Assembly (NCBI RefSeq): GCF_014898055.3 | Contig: NW_023601104.1 | Location: 40,860,210-40,924,209, forward strand | DNA length: 64,000 bases | Direction of reading: 5' to 3' | DNA from: Talpa occidentalis | Lineage: Eukaryota > Chordata > Mammalia > Eulipotyphla > Talpidae | In this document: in pieces, positions 22,386-34,188 of the stretch | How the letters are laid out: each line of letters opens with the position of its first letter | Position numbering within the stretch: position 1 is the stretch's first letter | Program-made: the position numbers and the translations under genes | Notes under the pieces: model-generated | Database searches by the model: none | What the model saw: only the letters and a program-made list of their open reading frames with translations | What the model was told of the DNA's origin: nothing

Positions 22386-22973
22386 GGAGCAATGCTCAGT
22401 AGATAGTTATTTAGACTAAGCACATGAACCTTGTAAGGCTGGTTGCTCCATTGGCCGGCCTGTCCCTATTTTGGGCTTGCCTGGCAAAGTAATAATAACT
22501 GTCCTGTCTTAGGAAGAGAGAAATGTCAACCTCCAGCCCTAAAAATTCCTTGTGAATTGGTTTGTTTCAATAGAGTTTATGCTTACACACAGTGTTCTGG
22601 AAGTAATAGAAATGTACATTAGATGTTCCTCCAAATGGAAATGAAATGTAAATTTAGATTGTAAATATATAACTGCAGTAAACAGATAGCAAGGAAAAAG
22701 ATGAAGAGATTAGAAACTTGCCCTGTTTCTCTAACCCTAAAGGAAATGTTTCTATAAATAGTTTTAAACTACTGAAGAGAACAGGCAGAGGAGGAAGGAT
22801 GAAACGAGAGGCAAAGAGATTGTCTCCTAATTCTCTTCACATTGCAGAATTGGAAATTGTTTTTCAATGAAATTCCCCTGAGCACAAGAAAGTAAGCATG
22901 TCCGTTTTCAGACTAAGGGGAGCATGGATGGGTGTCTCTGAGAACTGATCTGAGGCAGCTCCCAATAGGTGAC

Positions 22974-23028
22974 AAGTGCCAGAATGCCCCGGTTGAGGGG
23001 AAGAGGTTGAGCACAAAAATAAATCCAA
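22974..23028 (+). pseudogene. TRAJ55: TRAJ55 pseudogene
   Basis: Reads KCQNAPVEGKRLSTKINP, clearly the homologue of the human TRAJ55 pseudogene (KCW...GKGMSTKINP). There is no F/W-G-x-G motif. The donor is GCAAGT instead of GTAAGT (23029). I find no RSS at the expected distance. It is an ancient, shared pseudogene. Confidence 0.85.
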
Positions 23029-23578
23029 GCAAGTCTGCAGGGACAAGAAGTCTCACGGGTCGGGATTTCCCCTGGATTTTCTGCCTTGCCTCTAACCTTT
23101 CCTGCCTCAGCTCTGTGGATTAGCCCCAGAGGAGCTGCTCCGAGGGTAGCACAAAAGGAATTTTAAGGAGGAAGCCAGTTTAACACCACTCAGAAGACCC
23201 AGCATATTCTGATTTTCTAGATTCTCTTAATCCAGCTGTTTTTAGGGAGAGGCCTGTGAAGGCAGAAGGAAAGGTTTTTTAAAAAAAAAAAAGTTAAAAT
23301 TCTAAGAAGCAGAAATAAAGATGTTGAATATTTGACTGACAAACAGATTAAAACTCTGGTGCATGTCTACATCTGGTCAAGGAGACTTTGTCACGGAGAA
23401 AACAGGCAGCCCCAGAGCCACGTTGGTCTCAAGCACTCTCTCTGCTTTGTGAGATTCAGGGGCTTTGCCCTCAGCAGAGTTTTGCCCTCCTCTGCAGGGA
23501 GGGCAGATCAGGACTTCTCCTCCAGGGGGAGAAGGGCCTTGCCTGCAGGCAGTTTGTGTAAAGCTGTTTGCTGTGGTG

Positions 23579-23643
23579 TAACTCAGGGAGTGCCGGCTTG
23601 AAGCTGGTTTTTGGGGAAGGAACCAGGCTGACCGTCAACCCCA
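23579..23643 (+). CDS. TRAJ54: TRAJ54 joining segment
   Basis: Reads NSGSAGLKLVFGEGTRLTVN then P. RSS: nonamer AGTTTGTGT 23551-23559, 12-bp spacer, heptamer TGTGGTG 23572-23578. GTAAGT donor at 23644. Confidence 0.94.
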
Positions 23644-24231
23644 GTAAGTATGAAAGGGTGAAGGGCGCGGGTGCTACAGCCTTTGCCTTCTCTGCCTGCT
23701 CTCCTGGAGGGCGCGTTCTTGTCTTCCCCAGTCCACCCAAGGGAAGCTCACCTGGAAAAAAGAGAAAAAAAAAACCCTCAAGCTTTCACCTTTAAACATG
23801 TCCTGGAAAAGCTCCCACCCCCTCCTCCCCCTCTTGTGCCAGTTTCCAGTAAACCAGAATCCAAGTTGATGCCAGCAGTTTCAATAAAAAGGAAAGAAAC
23901 AGCCCCAGAGTGCAATAAAGTAGAAACTATGTGGATGGCCTCAAAGGGCAGACAATTAGGGGAGAAAAAGAAATGGATGGCCAAAACTAAGGAAGCAACT
24001 TAGACAGAAAAAGGAGAGAAACAATAAAAAATTCAAAATAAGTAAAGTATCTTTCTCAGGGCGCCACTGCCCTCTGGAAGCCCCGTCCTGCCAGCGGCAG
24101 CCTTCTCCTGGGCTGATTAGCCAAGGGCCTGTAGGTGACTGCAGGTTGTAGGGTCAGGACCAGGTTGACTCCAGACCCTTTTGCAAAGAGCTGCTCCTGT
24201 TCCTGTTTTTGTAAAGCCTCCCCTGACTGTG

Positions 24232-24297
24232 AGAATAGTGGAGGTGGCGGCTATCAACTGACTTTTGGAAAAGGGACGCTTCTAACTGTGAATCCAA
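24232..24297 (+). CDS. TRAJ53: TRAJ53 joining segment
   Basis: Reads NSGGGGYQLTFGKGTLLTVN then P; human has NSGGSNYKLTFGKG. RSS: nonamer TGTTTTTGT 24204-24212, 12-bp spacer, heptamer GACTGTG 24225-24231. GTAAGT donor at 24298. Confidence 0.95.
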
Positions 24298-27210
24298 GTA
24301 AGTTTGAAATGAAAGGATAGGGGGGTTTCAAAATTGTCTTTCTTCTGATTTAGGTTACTTGCCACCCCCCACCCCCCCGCCAGCATCCCAAGTTAGTTTC
24401 CAAATCTAATGTTTGTGTTGAGAGGTGATGGTCCCCATCAGAGCGATTAGAACCCCATTGTGCAAAGACTAAATTTCCTTCAGTCAAAAACATTCCCATC
24501 ATCCATCTTAACAAGATTATTGGTATAGGGAGAAAAATTGAGGACGGGATCCTGAGGGATTCAGCTGAAGCCAGGGAATGTTTGCCAAAAAGATAGAGAG
24601 GAAATTGGCATATTGTGACTATGCAAATTTAGTAGACCAAATATAAATCTTCCTGACTTAGATTCTAAAACCCCCCTAAATTTATCTCATGTAATAATGG
24701 AACCCTGCAATTTCATTAACGAATGCTGGAAATTCTACAGATTTCTTTTTTCCTCTTTTTCCCTTCACTTTATCTCTGCCACAAGAACTGCTTTCCATCC
24801 CCAGTCCAGTAACTGAGGTCTCTGTGAGCCGGAGTGTCTGGCTACTCAGGCAGCGCGCTCAGCCCCAATTTCCCCCAATTACTAAAATCATTGACTGAGC
24901 CACCCCTTTGACATGGCTCATGTGAGTAGAAGAAGGATTTCATTTGTCTTCCGCATCCTGTGAATAGAGCAGTGCAGTCTCTCCTTCAAATACACATCTA
25001 CTCTTCCATATGGTAATCATGTGTAAGTACTTGGAAACACTCAAATGCTCTACATAAAAGTAAGGAACTACGGTTGCTATTGGCACTTCTTGAAAATCTG
25101 TGTTTCTGGTGGGTCTCTCAGTGGGGCTCATAAACCTATACCAGGTTTATTCAGGTCTGCTCTCTGCGATTAGGAGAGAATGCACCCTTGGGAGAGACCT
25201 GTCCCAAAACAGAGCCCAAAGCCGGAGAAGACTGGCTTAGGGGAGTGTCAGTGACTGAGTGGTGCTGTGCATGCAGCACTGGAGGAGTTGCAGCAGCCCT
25301 GCTACTAGAGGGCTTGGAATGGTCTGGGGTAGGCCCAGCTGAAGAAGAGGCAGTGTGGTTAGCCCTGAAGTGGTCATGCGCAGAAGTGCCTTCTTGGCAG
25401 GGACAGAATCGGCACGTATCTGCAACAACAGGAACAATGAGTAATACATGACATTGGTCCGAGCACCTATCTAATTAAATCTCCAGGAGCTTCATGAGAA
25501 CACCCGGGGAGGCTCAAGGACATCCCTTTTCAAAGGGTGAGCAGCCCAGGCTGAGGACCAGACAGGAGATTTTGTCTTTGGTCTCTTACTGGAAACACAT
25601 TAAGGCAGGGTTCTGTGGTAGGTTTTCCAGAATGTGCAGTGAAGCCAGGAATACCTCTCTGTCCTTGCTTGGCCTCTTAGGGGACTGAGAGCTGTACCCT
25701 CTACACTTAAAAATGTTAATGAGGTCAGGGAGTTTGACAGCCTAGTCATGCAAAGAAAAATATCTGTGCAGGCCAAGCAACCTTCCATATCCCTGGACAG
25801 CAATGAGATGCTAGATTTTCCATGCAATGGACTCTGTCTTTTTGTGCAGGGGCTCCAAAGCAAAGCTGGCATCCAAGGGACCTGTGATTAAATTCTGCTT
25901 TCCTTCAAGCAGCAGAGCACGGAGATGATTGCCACAGCAACACTTTGTGCCTTCTGTTTGAGGGCCTCAGCTGGGCACAGGCATCTGACTCTGCTGGTGT
26001 CCTGATGTCCTGGAGGCTGAAGTCAGGCTTGGGGAGCTCTTGAAACTGTGGTGCTATGAAAGAGGAACAAGAAGGGAGGGTCACTTGAATCCCTGACCAC
26101 TGTCTTTAAAGCAGATGGACACTTCTTACCTAAATAGTAGCTTTTTCCTCTTCCCCTTTTCATGCTGACAGGCAAATTAAGGCTTTGACCCTTTGCTAAA
26201 AAGTGGTTGCTAAGAGACTAGCACAAATTCAGTCAAAACAGTTAAAGAGTTTAAAAGTTGAATGTAATTAATGAATTAAAATATTTGTTTTTCATCTTCT
26301 TTGGAGATGGATTTTGATCACCTGTGTACCAAATAATAAGTGTGCCTGAATTTTGCCTTTTACACCTCTTTGGGGCACCCACGACACACAGCCTGGAAGA
26401 ACCCAGGCTTCCTGTGATTGTGACTGTCAGCAATGGAAACTGTGTTTGGTCAAAGAATGAAATTTACAGCAACCACCAGAAACACAGATTTCCTTTTCAA
26501 GTCTACTAGGGGAGCTGCTGGGCCGCTCTGTGAGGTCAGGACAGGGTGGCTGTGACTGCAGGGGGACCAGCCGGCCCAGGTTACCTGGGAAGGAGGGGTT
26601 TCCCAGGACAGAGGTCTTTCCTTGCTAATCCCAGACTGGCCCCTTAGGCAAATGAATCCCCATAACAAAACTTGATTGTAAATTTTTTGTGAGATGCTAC
26701 TCACAATTCACCAGGGTCAAGAATGACAGAAAAGGAAGGAAGCTTCAGTTAAATGTGCCCATCATTTTCATTTCTTATGCTGGAGTGTGAAGGGAAACTA
26801 TGGAGATAGTATTTCCTGAGGCTGGAGCCTAAACCTCATCTAATTCTAGTCAGCCTCCAAAAAGCTGAACATCCTCCTCCTGTCTCCTTGTAATCAATTC
26901 ATTGTCATCAGAAATGTGTGACACCTCGAAGGGGAGGAAGGACATGTCTTGAAAACTGATCAGAGAAATTGTCCTGAAAATGATGCTGTAAAATGGAAAT
27001 GAGACCTTTAGAAAGAGACATGCTAAACAGGAGAAGTCAGGAGCTTCCCATGGAAACCACAGGAAATGGGGAGAGGCGGGAGGCAGGCCCGCGGAGCCAG
27101 GGGTGGAGGTGGTCCTCTGACCGTGGGTGGGAAGACTGGGGTGCTGGCCCCTTTGGAGACCCTTCTCCCCGGAAGAGGAAGATGTCTGTGAGCCTCAGGG
27201 GTCCCCCCAA
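24298..27210. other. Longest J-free gap in the cluster (TRAJ53 to TRAJ52)
   Basis: About 2.9 kb without a recognisable J segment or gene. Isolated FG-containing frames near 26305, 26352 and 26437 have no RSS and are best regarded as chance. The human locus also has a long gap here. Confidence 0.45.
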
Positions 27211-27238
27211 GGATTTTGTAAAGGCCCCTGTTACAGTG

Positions 27239-27301
27239 CTAACACTGATGGCTACGGAAAGCTGCTCTTTGGAGAAGGGACCATTTTGACTGTCCATCCA
27301 A
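27239..27301 (+). CDS. TRAJ52: TRAJ52 joining segment
   Basis: Reads NTDGYGKLLFGEGTILTVHP. RSS: nonamer GGATTTTGT 27211-27219, 12-bp spacer, heptamer TACAGTG 27232-27238. GTAAGT donor at 27302. The TILTVHP end is diagnostic of TRAJ52. Confidence 0.95.
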
Positions 27302-28195
27302 GTAAGTGTAACAGCACAGGAGAATTCTGGGATTTCGCCCCTGGTGTCAGGAATGAAAGAAACGTAGTATTGTCTGGGAAACAGATCTTGCTTGAAATTA
27401 ACCGGTAGCCTCCAAGTTCTTTCTCTTCTTTATTTAATCTCGACACACAGTCTCCCTTTTGGACACTGAGCCATAAGGTCTAACCCCATGCTGTTGAGTA
27501 AAGCTGACCTTGACCTTGGAAAATAGGAAAGAATTTTACTGCTTTCAGAGTTTTCTCTAGGGATGATACCATAACTTGGAGGGTGCGGCAGGAATCACCG
27601 TTTCCACTGGACCCCCCTGAGTAACTCATTCTAACTCATTCTACCATTTTCTGTCAGAGGTTCTTTCTTGGATCAGTCTTAAATTCTTCTGGCTCAGCTG
27701 AGGCCATTTCCATTGGTATCGTCCACAGTGAAGCAGGATCATTGAGAGCAGAGTTTGAATAGGTTTGTGGCATTCAGTCCAGATGGATTTTAAATGAAGG
27801 CAGAAAGGGAAAAAATGAAAACTGAATGGGAATCTGAGGCTTTATTTCAAATCCCTCAATGTTCCCTGCATGTCTCCTAATGCTTCTGATACAAAACCAG
27901 AGACGGGGGTGGGGGAAGAAAGGATGGGGAGAAATATGCATCCACTCTGTCCATTCCTATCGCTGAAACCACTAGGCAAAGGACTACAATTAATTCCAAA
28001 GAATTTCAGATACAAGGCTTAATACCTTTCTCCTCGTGGTGCCTCGTATCCTTGCTGATAATTAGAGCAGATAGAAAGATTTGGTTTGGTGTGTTTGCTG
28101 CAGCACCCCGCCGGGAAGAGAGAGCAACGCTGACTGTTTTTTTAAGATTCATAAAGTTCCTTCTGTCAGTCGTTGTAAAACTCCCTGCTGCAGGG

Positions 28196-28257
28196 GGAAG
28201 CATGACAGCTCTGAGATGCTGCTATTTGGAAGGGGATGCAACTAACCGTGAAGCCCA
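28196..28257 (+). pseudogene. TRAJ51: TRAJ51 pseudogene (frameshift)
   Basis: The 5' part reads HDSSEMLLFGRG, comparable with human TRAJ51 (RDSYEKLIFGK). After FGRG one base appears lost, because QLTVKP-type bases follow in another frame. The RSS is decayed: AGTCGTTGT 28168-28176, 12-bp spacer, TGCAGGG 28189-28195. The donor is GCAAGC. TRAJ51 is a pseudogene in human as well. Confidence 0.8.
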
Positions 28258-28807
28258 GCAAGCTGCAGAGACCCTAACTCACAGGGCCTGGTGTATTTTT
28301 GCATTTAAGACCTTTTGGCCCTGTCTAGGGGGGATTCTAGTGGAGTCAGAGGGAAATGGATCAAGGAGAGTCTGGAGCCCCGTGAGTGCTCAGAAACAAT
28401 AAGTGAAAGGCATGAGAGACAGGAAGAGGGAAAAACCAGAACGTAGGATTAGATCTTTCATTACAGCTTGTTCGGAGGTGGGGGAGCGGGGTGCAGGAGA
28501 TGGTGTCATCACTGTGCCTGCAGCACTCTCTGTCAAGGGCAGGTTCATCCCCTGCAGAAGGGATGTGAGTCCAGCCCTTGCCTGGCAGTGCAGGGGAAGC
28601 CCATTAGGGGGACAATTAGGGTCTCTGCGCTCTGTGTGCAGGGAAGGTGGTCTGCAGTCCTGGCCACCTGCTCCTGGAAGAGCAGCTCAGTGCACACCAG
28701 CTGGGGCCAGAGCTAGGAGGTGCTGCGCCTCTGGATGCCGCCAAAGAAAACCTGGTTCTAATGAGAAAGCTATTGCCCAGTTTTTTGTTGAGTTTCTTCA
28801 AGCCCAG

Positions 28808-28872
28808 TAATGGAGGCGCCAAAGCTGAGAAGTTGACATTTGAGCCTGGGATCCTTTTGAGTGAAATATGCC
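28808..28872 (+). pseudogene. Unassigned J-like relic between TRAJ51 and TRAJ50
   Basis: A nonamer-like GTTTTTTGT at 28780-28788, a 12-bp spacer starting TGAG, and a ruined heptamer AGCCCAG precede an open reading NGGAKAEKLTFEPGILLSEI. The shape is that of a J with FEPG in place of FGPG. There is no GT donor. It lies about 0.6 kb before the true TRAJ50. Confidence 0.45.
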
Positions 28873-29449
28873 AAAGGGGTCTGAAAGGCCAAAACTGCCT
28901 CCCAAGCTCTGCTTTTGTTGTTAGCTCTCTGGCAGTTGTCATTTCAGCAAAACGCAACCACTTAGAAAGGTCAGCTCTTCGTTAGCCAGACAAGTGAGAA
29001 CAACATATTGACCAGAGATAAGGAGCAAGAAGCCCAATCGCAGCGTCTGAGAGCCTGGCATTTCCAGCCTTTTAATCACGGCTAGCCAGGAGACATATGC
29101 TGTCTCAGAGAAGGGAGATCAATGGTGCCTGAGGACCTGGTGTCACCATGCCAGGCTTGGAAATGGAAATGAGATGCAGATTGAGATGTTGTAGGGATGG
29201 AGAAGACAGGGGGCTCGCAGATGCTTTTAAAACTTGCCTCATGTCAGAAATTATAATGACACAATGGAAAGAAGCAAACACTCCTATTAAGTGTCCTGGA
29301 ATTCCCTACAGAATCTGGCCCAACTGTGGCTCCCCAGTCCCACATCCCATAGGTATCTGAGATGCCTTTTGAAGTGGCAGCAAGAAAGACGGGGGCCTAA
29401 GATTGCTCAGAGTCACCTGTCAGTTATTGCAAAGTGTTGGGTGGCTGTG

Positions 29450-29509
29450 CAGCATCCTCCGTCAGCAAACCAACGTTTGGGCAGGGAACGAGCTTATCAG
29501 TCCTTCCAA
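29450..29509 (+). CDS. TRAJ50: TRAJ50 joining segment
   Basis: Reads ASSVSKPTFGQGTSLSVLP, close to mouse Traj50. RSS: nonamer AGTTATTGC 29422-29430, 12-bp spacer, heptamer GGCTGTG 29443-29449. GTAAGT donor at 29510. Confidence 0.93.
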
Positions 29510-30331
29510 GTAAGTCTCCCATGATGTTGCCTGTGGAGTGTGGTGGATCTGACAGTCACAGGCATGGGGTTCAAATGGTTGTGCAGGTGGCAGGGGGGTT
29601 GAGGACACAAAGCTGAAGGAATCGAGATAGATTGTCTGATGTGGGGGAGGAATGGCGAAAGAACACAAAGTCCTTAAAAGAGAGCAAAGAGAGCTCGGGA
29701 CTTGAAAGTGGCAATTTAAAAAAACAAGTCACCAACCTGTGTTGTCCCCACACATTCTCGGTGCATGTGGGAGATGAGGTGGGGTGGCAGGAATGGACAA
29801 CAGATACTGCACCATGGGCCGGGAGAGACAGAGAAATGGAGCAGAAAAGGAGCAAGGTGATCAGGCCTCACGCTGGGTTAATCCAAAGAAAATGAGATGT
29901 TCCAAAAATCTCACAAAGAAATAAAATCCTTCCCAGAGTCAAAAAGATGTAATAAAGAGACCTAATTAAAATGCACTTCAGAATCATATGATCACCAGGA
30001 GAGAAATTAAACCTTAAAAGAAAAAGAATTTTTTAAATGCCCAAGCATAAAACAAATGGGTCTACACCTTTAATTAGACGGCAAGCGGCACTCAGTGCAC
30101 CTTAGCCTCCCTTAATCCCCTCTCTGGAGTTCTCAGTCCCTCCAGCCGCACATGGTCACAGCTGCTCTAAGCCCTGGATCTCCTCTTGGCTAATACCCTC
30201 TCTCCTGCATCTGCACGGGAGAGAGCGCATCTGTCTGCCTGTCTGCCGGCTGGGGCTGGAGGGGTGGGAGCCCAGGTGTAGGCACCAGCTCTCTCTTCTG
30301 CCTGGTTTTTGTTGAGCTTCCTATCACAGTG

Positions 30332-30390
30332 GAATACCGGTAACAAGAACTTCTATTTTGGGAGAGGGACAAGTTTAACAGTCATTCCAA
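30332..30390 (+). CDS. TRAJ49: TRAJ49 joining segment
   Basis: Reads NTGNKNFYFGRGTSLTVIP. RSS: perfect nonamer GGTTTTTGT 30304-30312, 12-bp spacer, perfect heptamer CACAGTG 30325-30331. GTAAGT donor at 30391. One of the strongest signals in the cluster. Confidence 0.96.
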
Positions 30391-31098
30391 GTAAGTCAAA
30401 GAAAATTTTCCATCACCCTTGTGTTGAGTCAATCTTTAAACTCCAAAAAGAATCATCAAAAGTCTGTTCCTCTATTTCTCTGCTTCTCGGTAACTTTATC
30501 TTGAACATTGCAAAGTGCCCCTCCCTGCCGTCCCAAGAATGATTTATGCCCTGACAGTTCTTAGTTCCCTGCCAGGGGGAAAGAGACAGACCGCAGTCGT
30601 GGTCATCCCCTAGCTCCCAATTCACGTCTGCCTTGAGCAGAGAAGCTGGGTCCCTAGTGGCACAGGTCTCAGGAGCAGGGAACAGGGACAGCTCTCAGCT
30701 GAGAGAAAAGGGTAAGAAGCCTAGAGATACAAGGATGAGGCAACTTCAGAGAAAACCGAAATTTGGGATGGTTTCAAAGGATGAAAAGGGTGGCAGGAGT
30801 GTCCAGACTCACCCCGGTGTTCAGACCAGAGAGAAAGAGAATTTCTCTTCACTCTGATGAAAAATTTGGCAGAACAATCAGAACAGATCTCACCTACAAA
30901 GCCTCTCCTAATTACACCCTTTTATCTCAGGTTCTCTCAGTTGTTCCAGCAGGGATGGTATGAAAGGGTCACTAGTGGCTTTGACGTTGTAGAAGCCATG
31001 CTTGGAGGGGTTCACAAGACCGGGAGTGGGGGGTGGCAGGGTGCAGTACAGTTTAGAGAATTTGATGCATGGTTTTTGTAAGGACTTAGAACACTGTG

Positions 31099-31161
31099 GG
31101 TCTAGCTATGGAAACAACAAATTAACCTTTGGGGCAGGAACTAGGCTCACCATTACACCCA
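31099..31161 (+). CDS. TRAJ48: TRAJ48 joining segment
   Basis: Reads SSYGNNKLTFGAGTRLTITP. RSS: nonamer GGTTTTTGT 31071-31079, 12-bp spacer, heptamer CACTGTG 31092-31098, all canonical. GTAAGT donor at 31162. Confidence 0.96.
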
Positions 31162-32620
31162 GTAAGTACTTCATCCGTGCTCTGGAAACTAATCTCTAAT
31201 TTCCCGGGGTTGCCTGTGTAAGATTTGGGGTGTTGATACTAGACCATGAGGGCCTACAGGAGAATTTACATTTGTCATTTTTCATAATGGATGGATGGCA
31301 ACTGAATATCTGAGTTTTCCAGGGGAACTCCAGTCTTGAATATTTAATTCAGAACTAGAAAATATGATTCATGATTTTGCCGCTGCCATAGTGTGCTAAT
31401 GTGACATGTGAAGTGAATTCAGACAGAATGACTGCATCTTCACTTTCATCTTGTATGATAATTTTAGCTTTGAGTGCTGCAAGTGTTTGAAAGAAAAGGT
31501 AGAAATACAAGCTATCAAAGAGACAAGCAAACCAGGAGACCCAGAGAGACCAGCAGAGAGAATACCAGACAGTATAATCTTACAAAACTAGTCCAGTGTT
31601 GTGTCTCTCTTGGTAGAGGGCAAAGGCATTTAGAAAGATGCTAAGAATTGATACTGGGGGAAATGGGGAGCAAAGAGAAGACTAAGCAATGATCCTAAGG
31701 GGAAGATTGTAACTTGGAAAACTCGGGTATTTTTTTATTCCAGTGGAATAAAACCATGTGATAGCACATTTGCATTTAGTAAATTACAGTTTGGGTAAAA
31801 CAAAGAATGAATTGTTAAAAACAGCTGTCTGAGATAGCTAGATAACTATATAGCAAAATAAGTAGGTAGGTAGATGGTAGATAAATGATTGATTGATAGA
31901 GATAGATAGGTAGATAAAGTAATGTAAAAAACATGAAGCAAATAAATTGTTTGCAACTGAATTAAAAGCTTTGGAAAGTTTGGATATGTTCACTTTGTAA
32001 CCAATCCTGAAAGAGTAAGAGCAAGAACTAGAAGGATAGAAATTTTCCAAGTCTACACTTCCCAACTGTCTTAGCCATTCAGCAACCTAGAAGAATTTTT
32101 TTTTCTTCTTTTTTTCTACATTTGAAATTAAAGACATGAATATTGAGAATTTGGACAGCCCAGACTCTTAGATTGAAAATTACATGATAAAGTGCCTCCC
32201 AGCTAGTCTGGATAAAGCACATTTAGACATCAAAATCTTTTTCTTCTCTCTCTGGAAAAGACAGGAAACTAGTGCTCTCCTCACTCTTTATTGAGGGCCT
32301 GGTTGCTCAAAGCATGCTCCAGGGTTACAGAGTGAGACAATAGCAGAACTGAGCTGTGAGATCTGGGGACCCCCTGATAGTCAGCCTGCTCCCCCCAGAA
32401 GTGTCCAGGGACACGGCCCCAGGTGAAAAGGTAACACATGCAGGGAAAATACCACACACCCCCGTGCCACTGAGAGCAACTCCATGTAAGAATGCTTTAC
32501 CCAGCATGGCACAACCAACTCAGAGCACCAAATATGTGAAAACTTGATGGGGGTGCCAGCTATAGCAAGTTGTTTCCATGCAGTGCTTCCAGAAATGTTT
32601 AGTGGTTGGTAGTTGCTATA
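31162..32620. other. Gap between TRAJ48 and the 32.6-kb J relic
   Basis: Contains an impure GATA/GTAG-type simple repeat at about 31855-31918. Otherwise nothing recognised. Confidence 0.45.
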
Positions 32621-32648
32621 GGTTTTGAAATTGAAAAACATCACAGCA

Positions 32649-32693
32649 TGGCAGAATTGTTTGGAACAGGGAGTACAGTACGATTAGGATTAA
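32649..32693 (+). pseudogene. Unassigned J-like segment between TRAJ48 and TRAJ47
   Basis: Nonamer-like GGTTTTGAA at 32621-32629, exactly 12 bases, then heptamer-like CACAGCA at 32642-32648. An open reading AELFGTGSTVRLGL follows, containing FGTG. It is short (only three residues before FGTG) and lacks a GT donor (TTA A then TGAGAT). The heptamer lacks the coding-flank GTG, so recombination would be poor. Best read as a decayed J segment that is not on the human map as I recall it. Confidence 0.45.
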
Positions 32694-33000
32694 TGAGATG
32701 AAAGAAAATTCTGGCTGGAGGGCTAGAAAAGTCCTAACAGGAAAGATATGCTAAATCTTTGGAGTGTTCCTTCTAGAGAAGACTTGTCGCATTTATCCAA
32801 GAAGCCTAGAACAAACACCAAATTCCAAATTGACCTTTTTCACATTTAGAAGTTTCTACGAGTATTCCAATGTCTTTGTCTTATTGGCTAAATCCTACAG
32901 GTCCTAAATGCCAAGGGCAACAGCCCTGTTTCTAGGTCTAAGTTCCCCGCCCACACACCCCACCCCACAGGCTGTTTTTGTAGAGGAGTTTGATGCTGTG

Positions 33001-33057
33001 TGAATGATGGAACCAAAGTGATCTTTGGCTCAGGAACTATTCTGAGAGTCAAGCCTT
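33001..33057 (+). CDS. TRAJ47: TRAJ47 joining segment
   Basis: Reads NDGTKVIFGSGTILRVKP. RSS: nonamer TGTTTTTGT 32973-32981, 12-bp spacer, heptamer TGCTGTG 32994-33000. GTAAGT donor at 33058. TILRVK is diagnostic of TRAJ47. Confidence 0.95.
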
Positions 33058-33566
33058 GTAAGTATAACATGTTTTCTGGCTCACCCTAGTCCCAACCTGA
33101 GTTTCATTATGTATTGAGGAGACCCTTTCCAATGTAGAAGTATTTGATTCTCAAGAAAGAAAAAAGTGAAATTCCAGGTGCAACACAAGCTCTTTATTCA
33201 TGTGATTCTTTCAAGAATTTCCATGTGTTGTCTCTGAGAGAATTAGTCGTGCTAATGAACTGGAGTGACCCACAACTTTAAAATAGAAGTTAAGTTTTAA
33301 AAAAAAAGTGTCAGCATCTCTGTGGACCACACGGCTCGCTCTTTGAATAGGTCTAGACTCACAAAATGGAATCCTTAAGTCTGTAGTTTTGAGCTTAGAG
33401 ATTTATCCTGAGCCTGTGACTTAGAGAGGTATGAGAAAAGCTGTTCTCTGCTCAGCTGGCAGGACATTTCTGGATCAGTGTCAGGAGAAAGCCAGGCAGA
33501 CAGGTTGGTGAGGTGACACTCGTGACAGGTGTCTGCCCTGTTTCTGTAAAGCTACTGACAACAGTG

Positions 33567-33629
33567 AGAACAGCGGCGCTTCAGACAAGCTCACTTTTGG
33601 GACCGGGACTCGTTTAGCAGTTAGGCCCA
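33567..33629 (+). CDS. TRAJ46: TRAJ46 joining segment
   Basis: Reads NSGASDKLTFGTGTRLAVRP. RSS: nonamer TGTTTCTGT 33539-33547, 12-bp spacer, heptamer AACAGTG 33560-33566. GTAAGT donor at 33630. Confidence 0.95.
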
Positions 33630-33889
33630 GTAAGTATCAGAGGAAAGTGAGATCTTTATGCTTTTTCCTATGATTTGTTCTAGCCTGACATTTGAGCTAT
33701 TCTTTTTAGACTCCCTATGTACTTTAAATATTTGTGACTTAAGGCCTGCCGTCCTACCCATCCTCTCCTGTGTGACGGGGAGAATTTTGTGGCTATGTCT
33801 ACTCTCATGAAGAAGTTGACAGTGATGTGTTGACAGCTGTGTGGAGGCATTCCCAATCCTTATCTTCAGGCCTCATGGTGTTGTGTGTT

Positions 33890-34188
33890 TTGAGATTTTT
33901 TTCTTTTTTTTTTTAAAGATTTATTTATTTATGTATACAAGAACTGGGGTACAGGCCAGAGGTGTGGGGGGGGTGAGAGGATTCACCAGAGACAGAGTGG
34001 GGAACAGAACAGGCAGATTGGCTGAAATACACTGCTGAGGGGAGCAGCGGGCAAGTCAGGAGAGGTCTGCTGCACCATGTGGATCAGCTTCCTGGCTGGG
34101 GATCGAACTCATGCTGCAGTGGCTGCCAATAGCTTCATAGTGCTGGACTTAACCCCTTGCGCCACCAGGGAGGCCCTTGAGATTTTTT
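33890..34188 (-). mobile_element. tRNA-derived SINE, antisense, with 12-bp target-site duplication
   Basis: Third copy of the family at 11543 and 19219. Oligo-T plus 'aaagatttatttatttatg' is on the left and 'gccaccagggaggccc' on the right. Direct repeats TTGAGATTTTTT flank it at 33890-33901 and 34177-34188. It sits between TRAJ46 and TRAJ45 and ends 125 bases before the TRAJ45 nonamer. Confidence 0.85.

Noticed and set aside
26300..26460. FG-containing frames (FFGDG, FGAPTT, VFGQR) in the TRAJ53-TRAJ52 gap
   Set aside because: No RSS at the right distance, stops or no GxG; FGxG is expected several times at random in this cluster.
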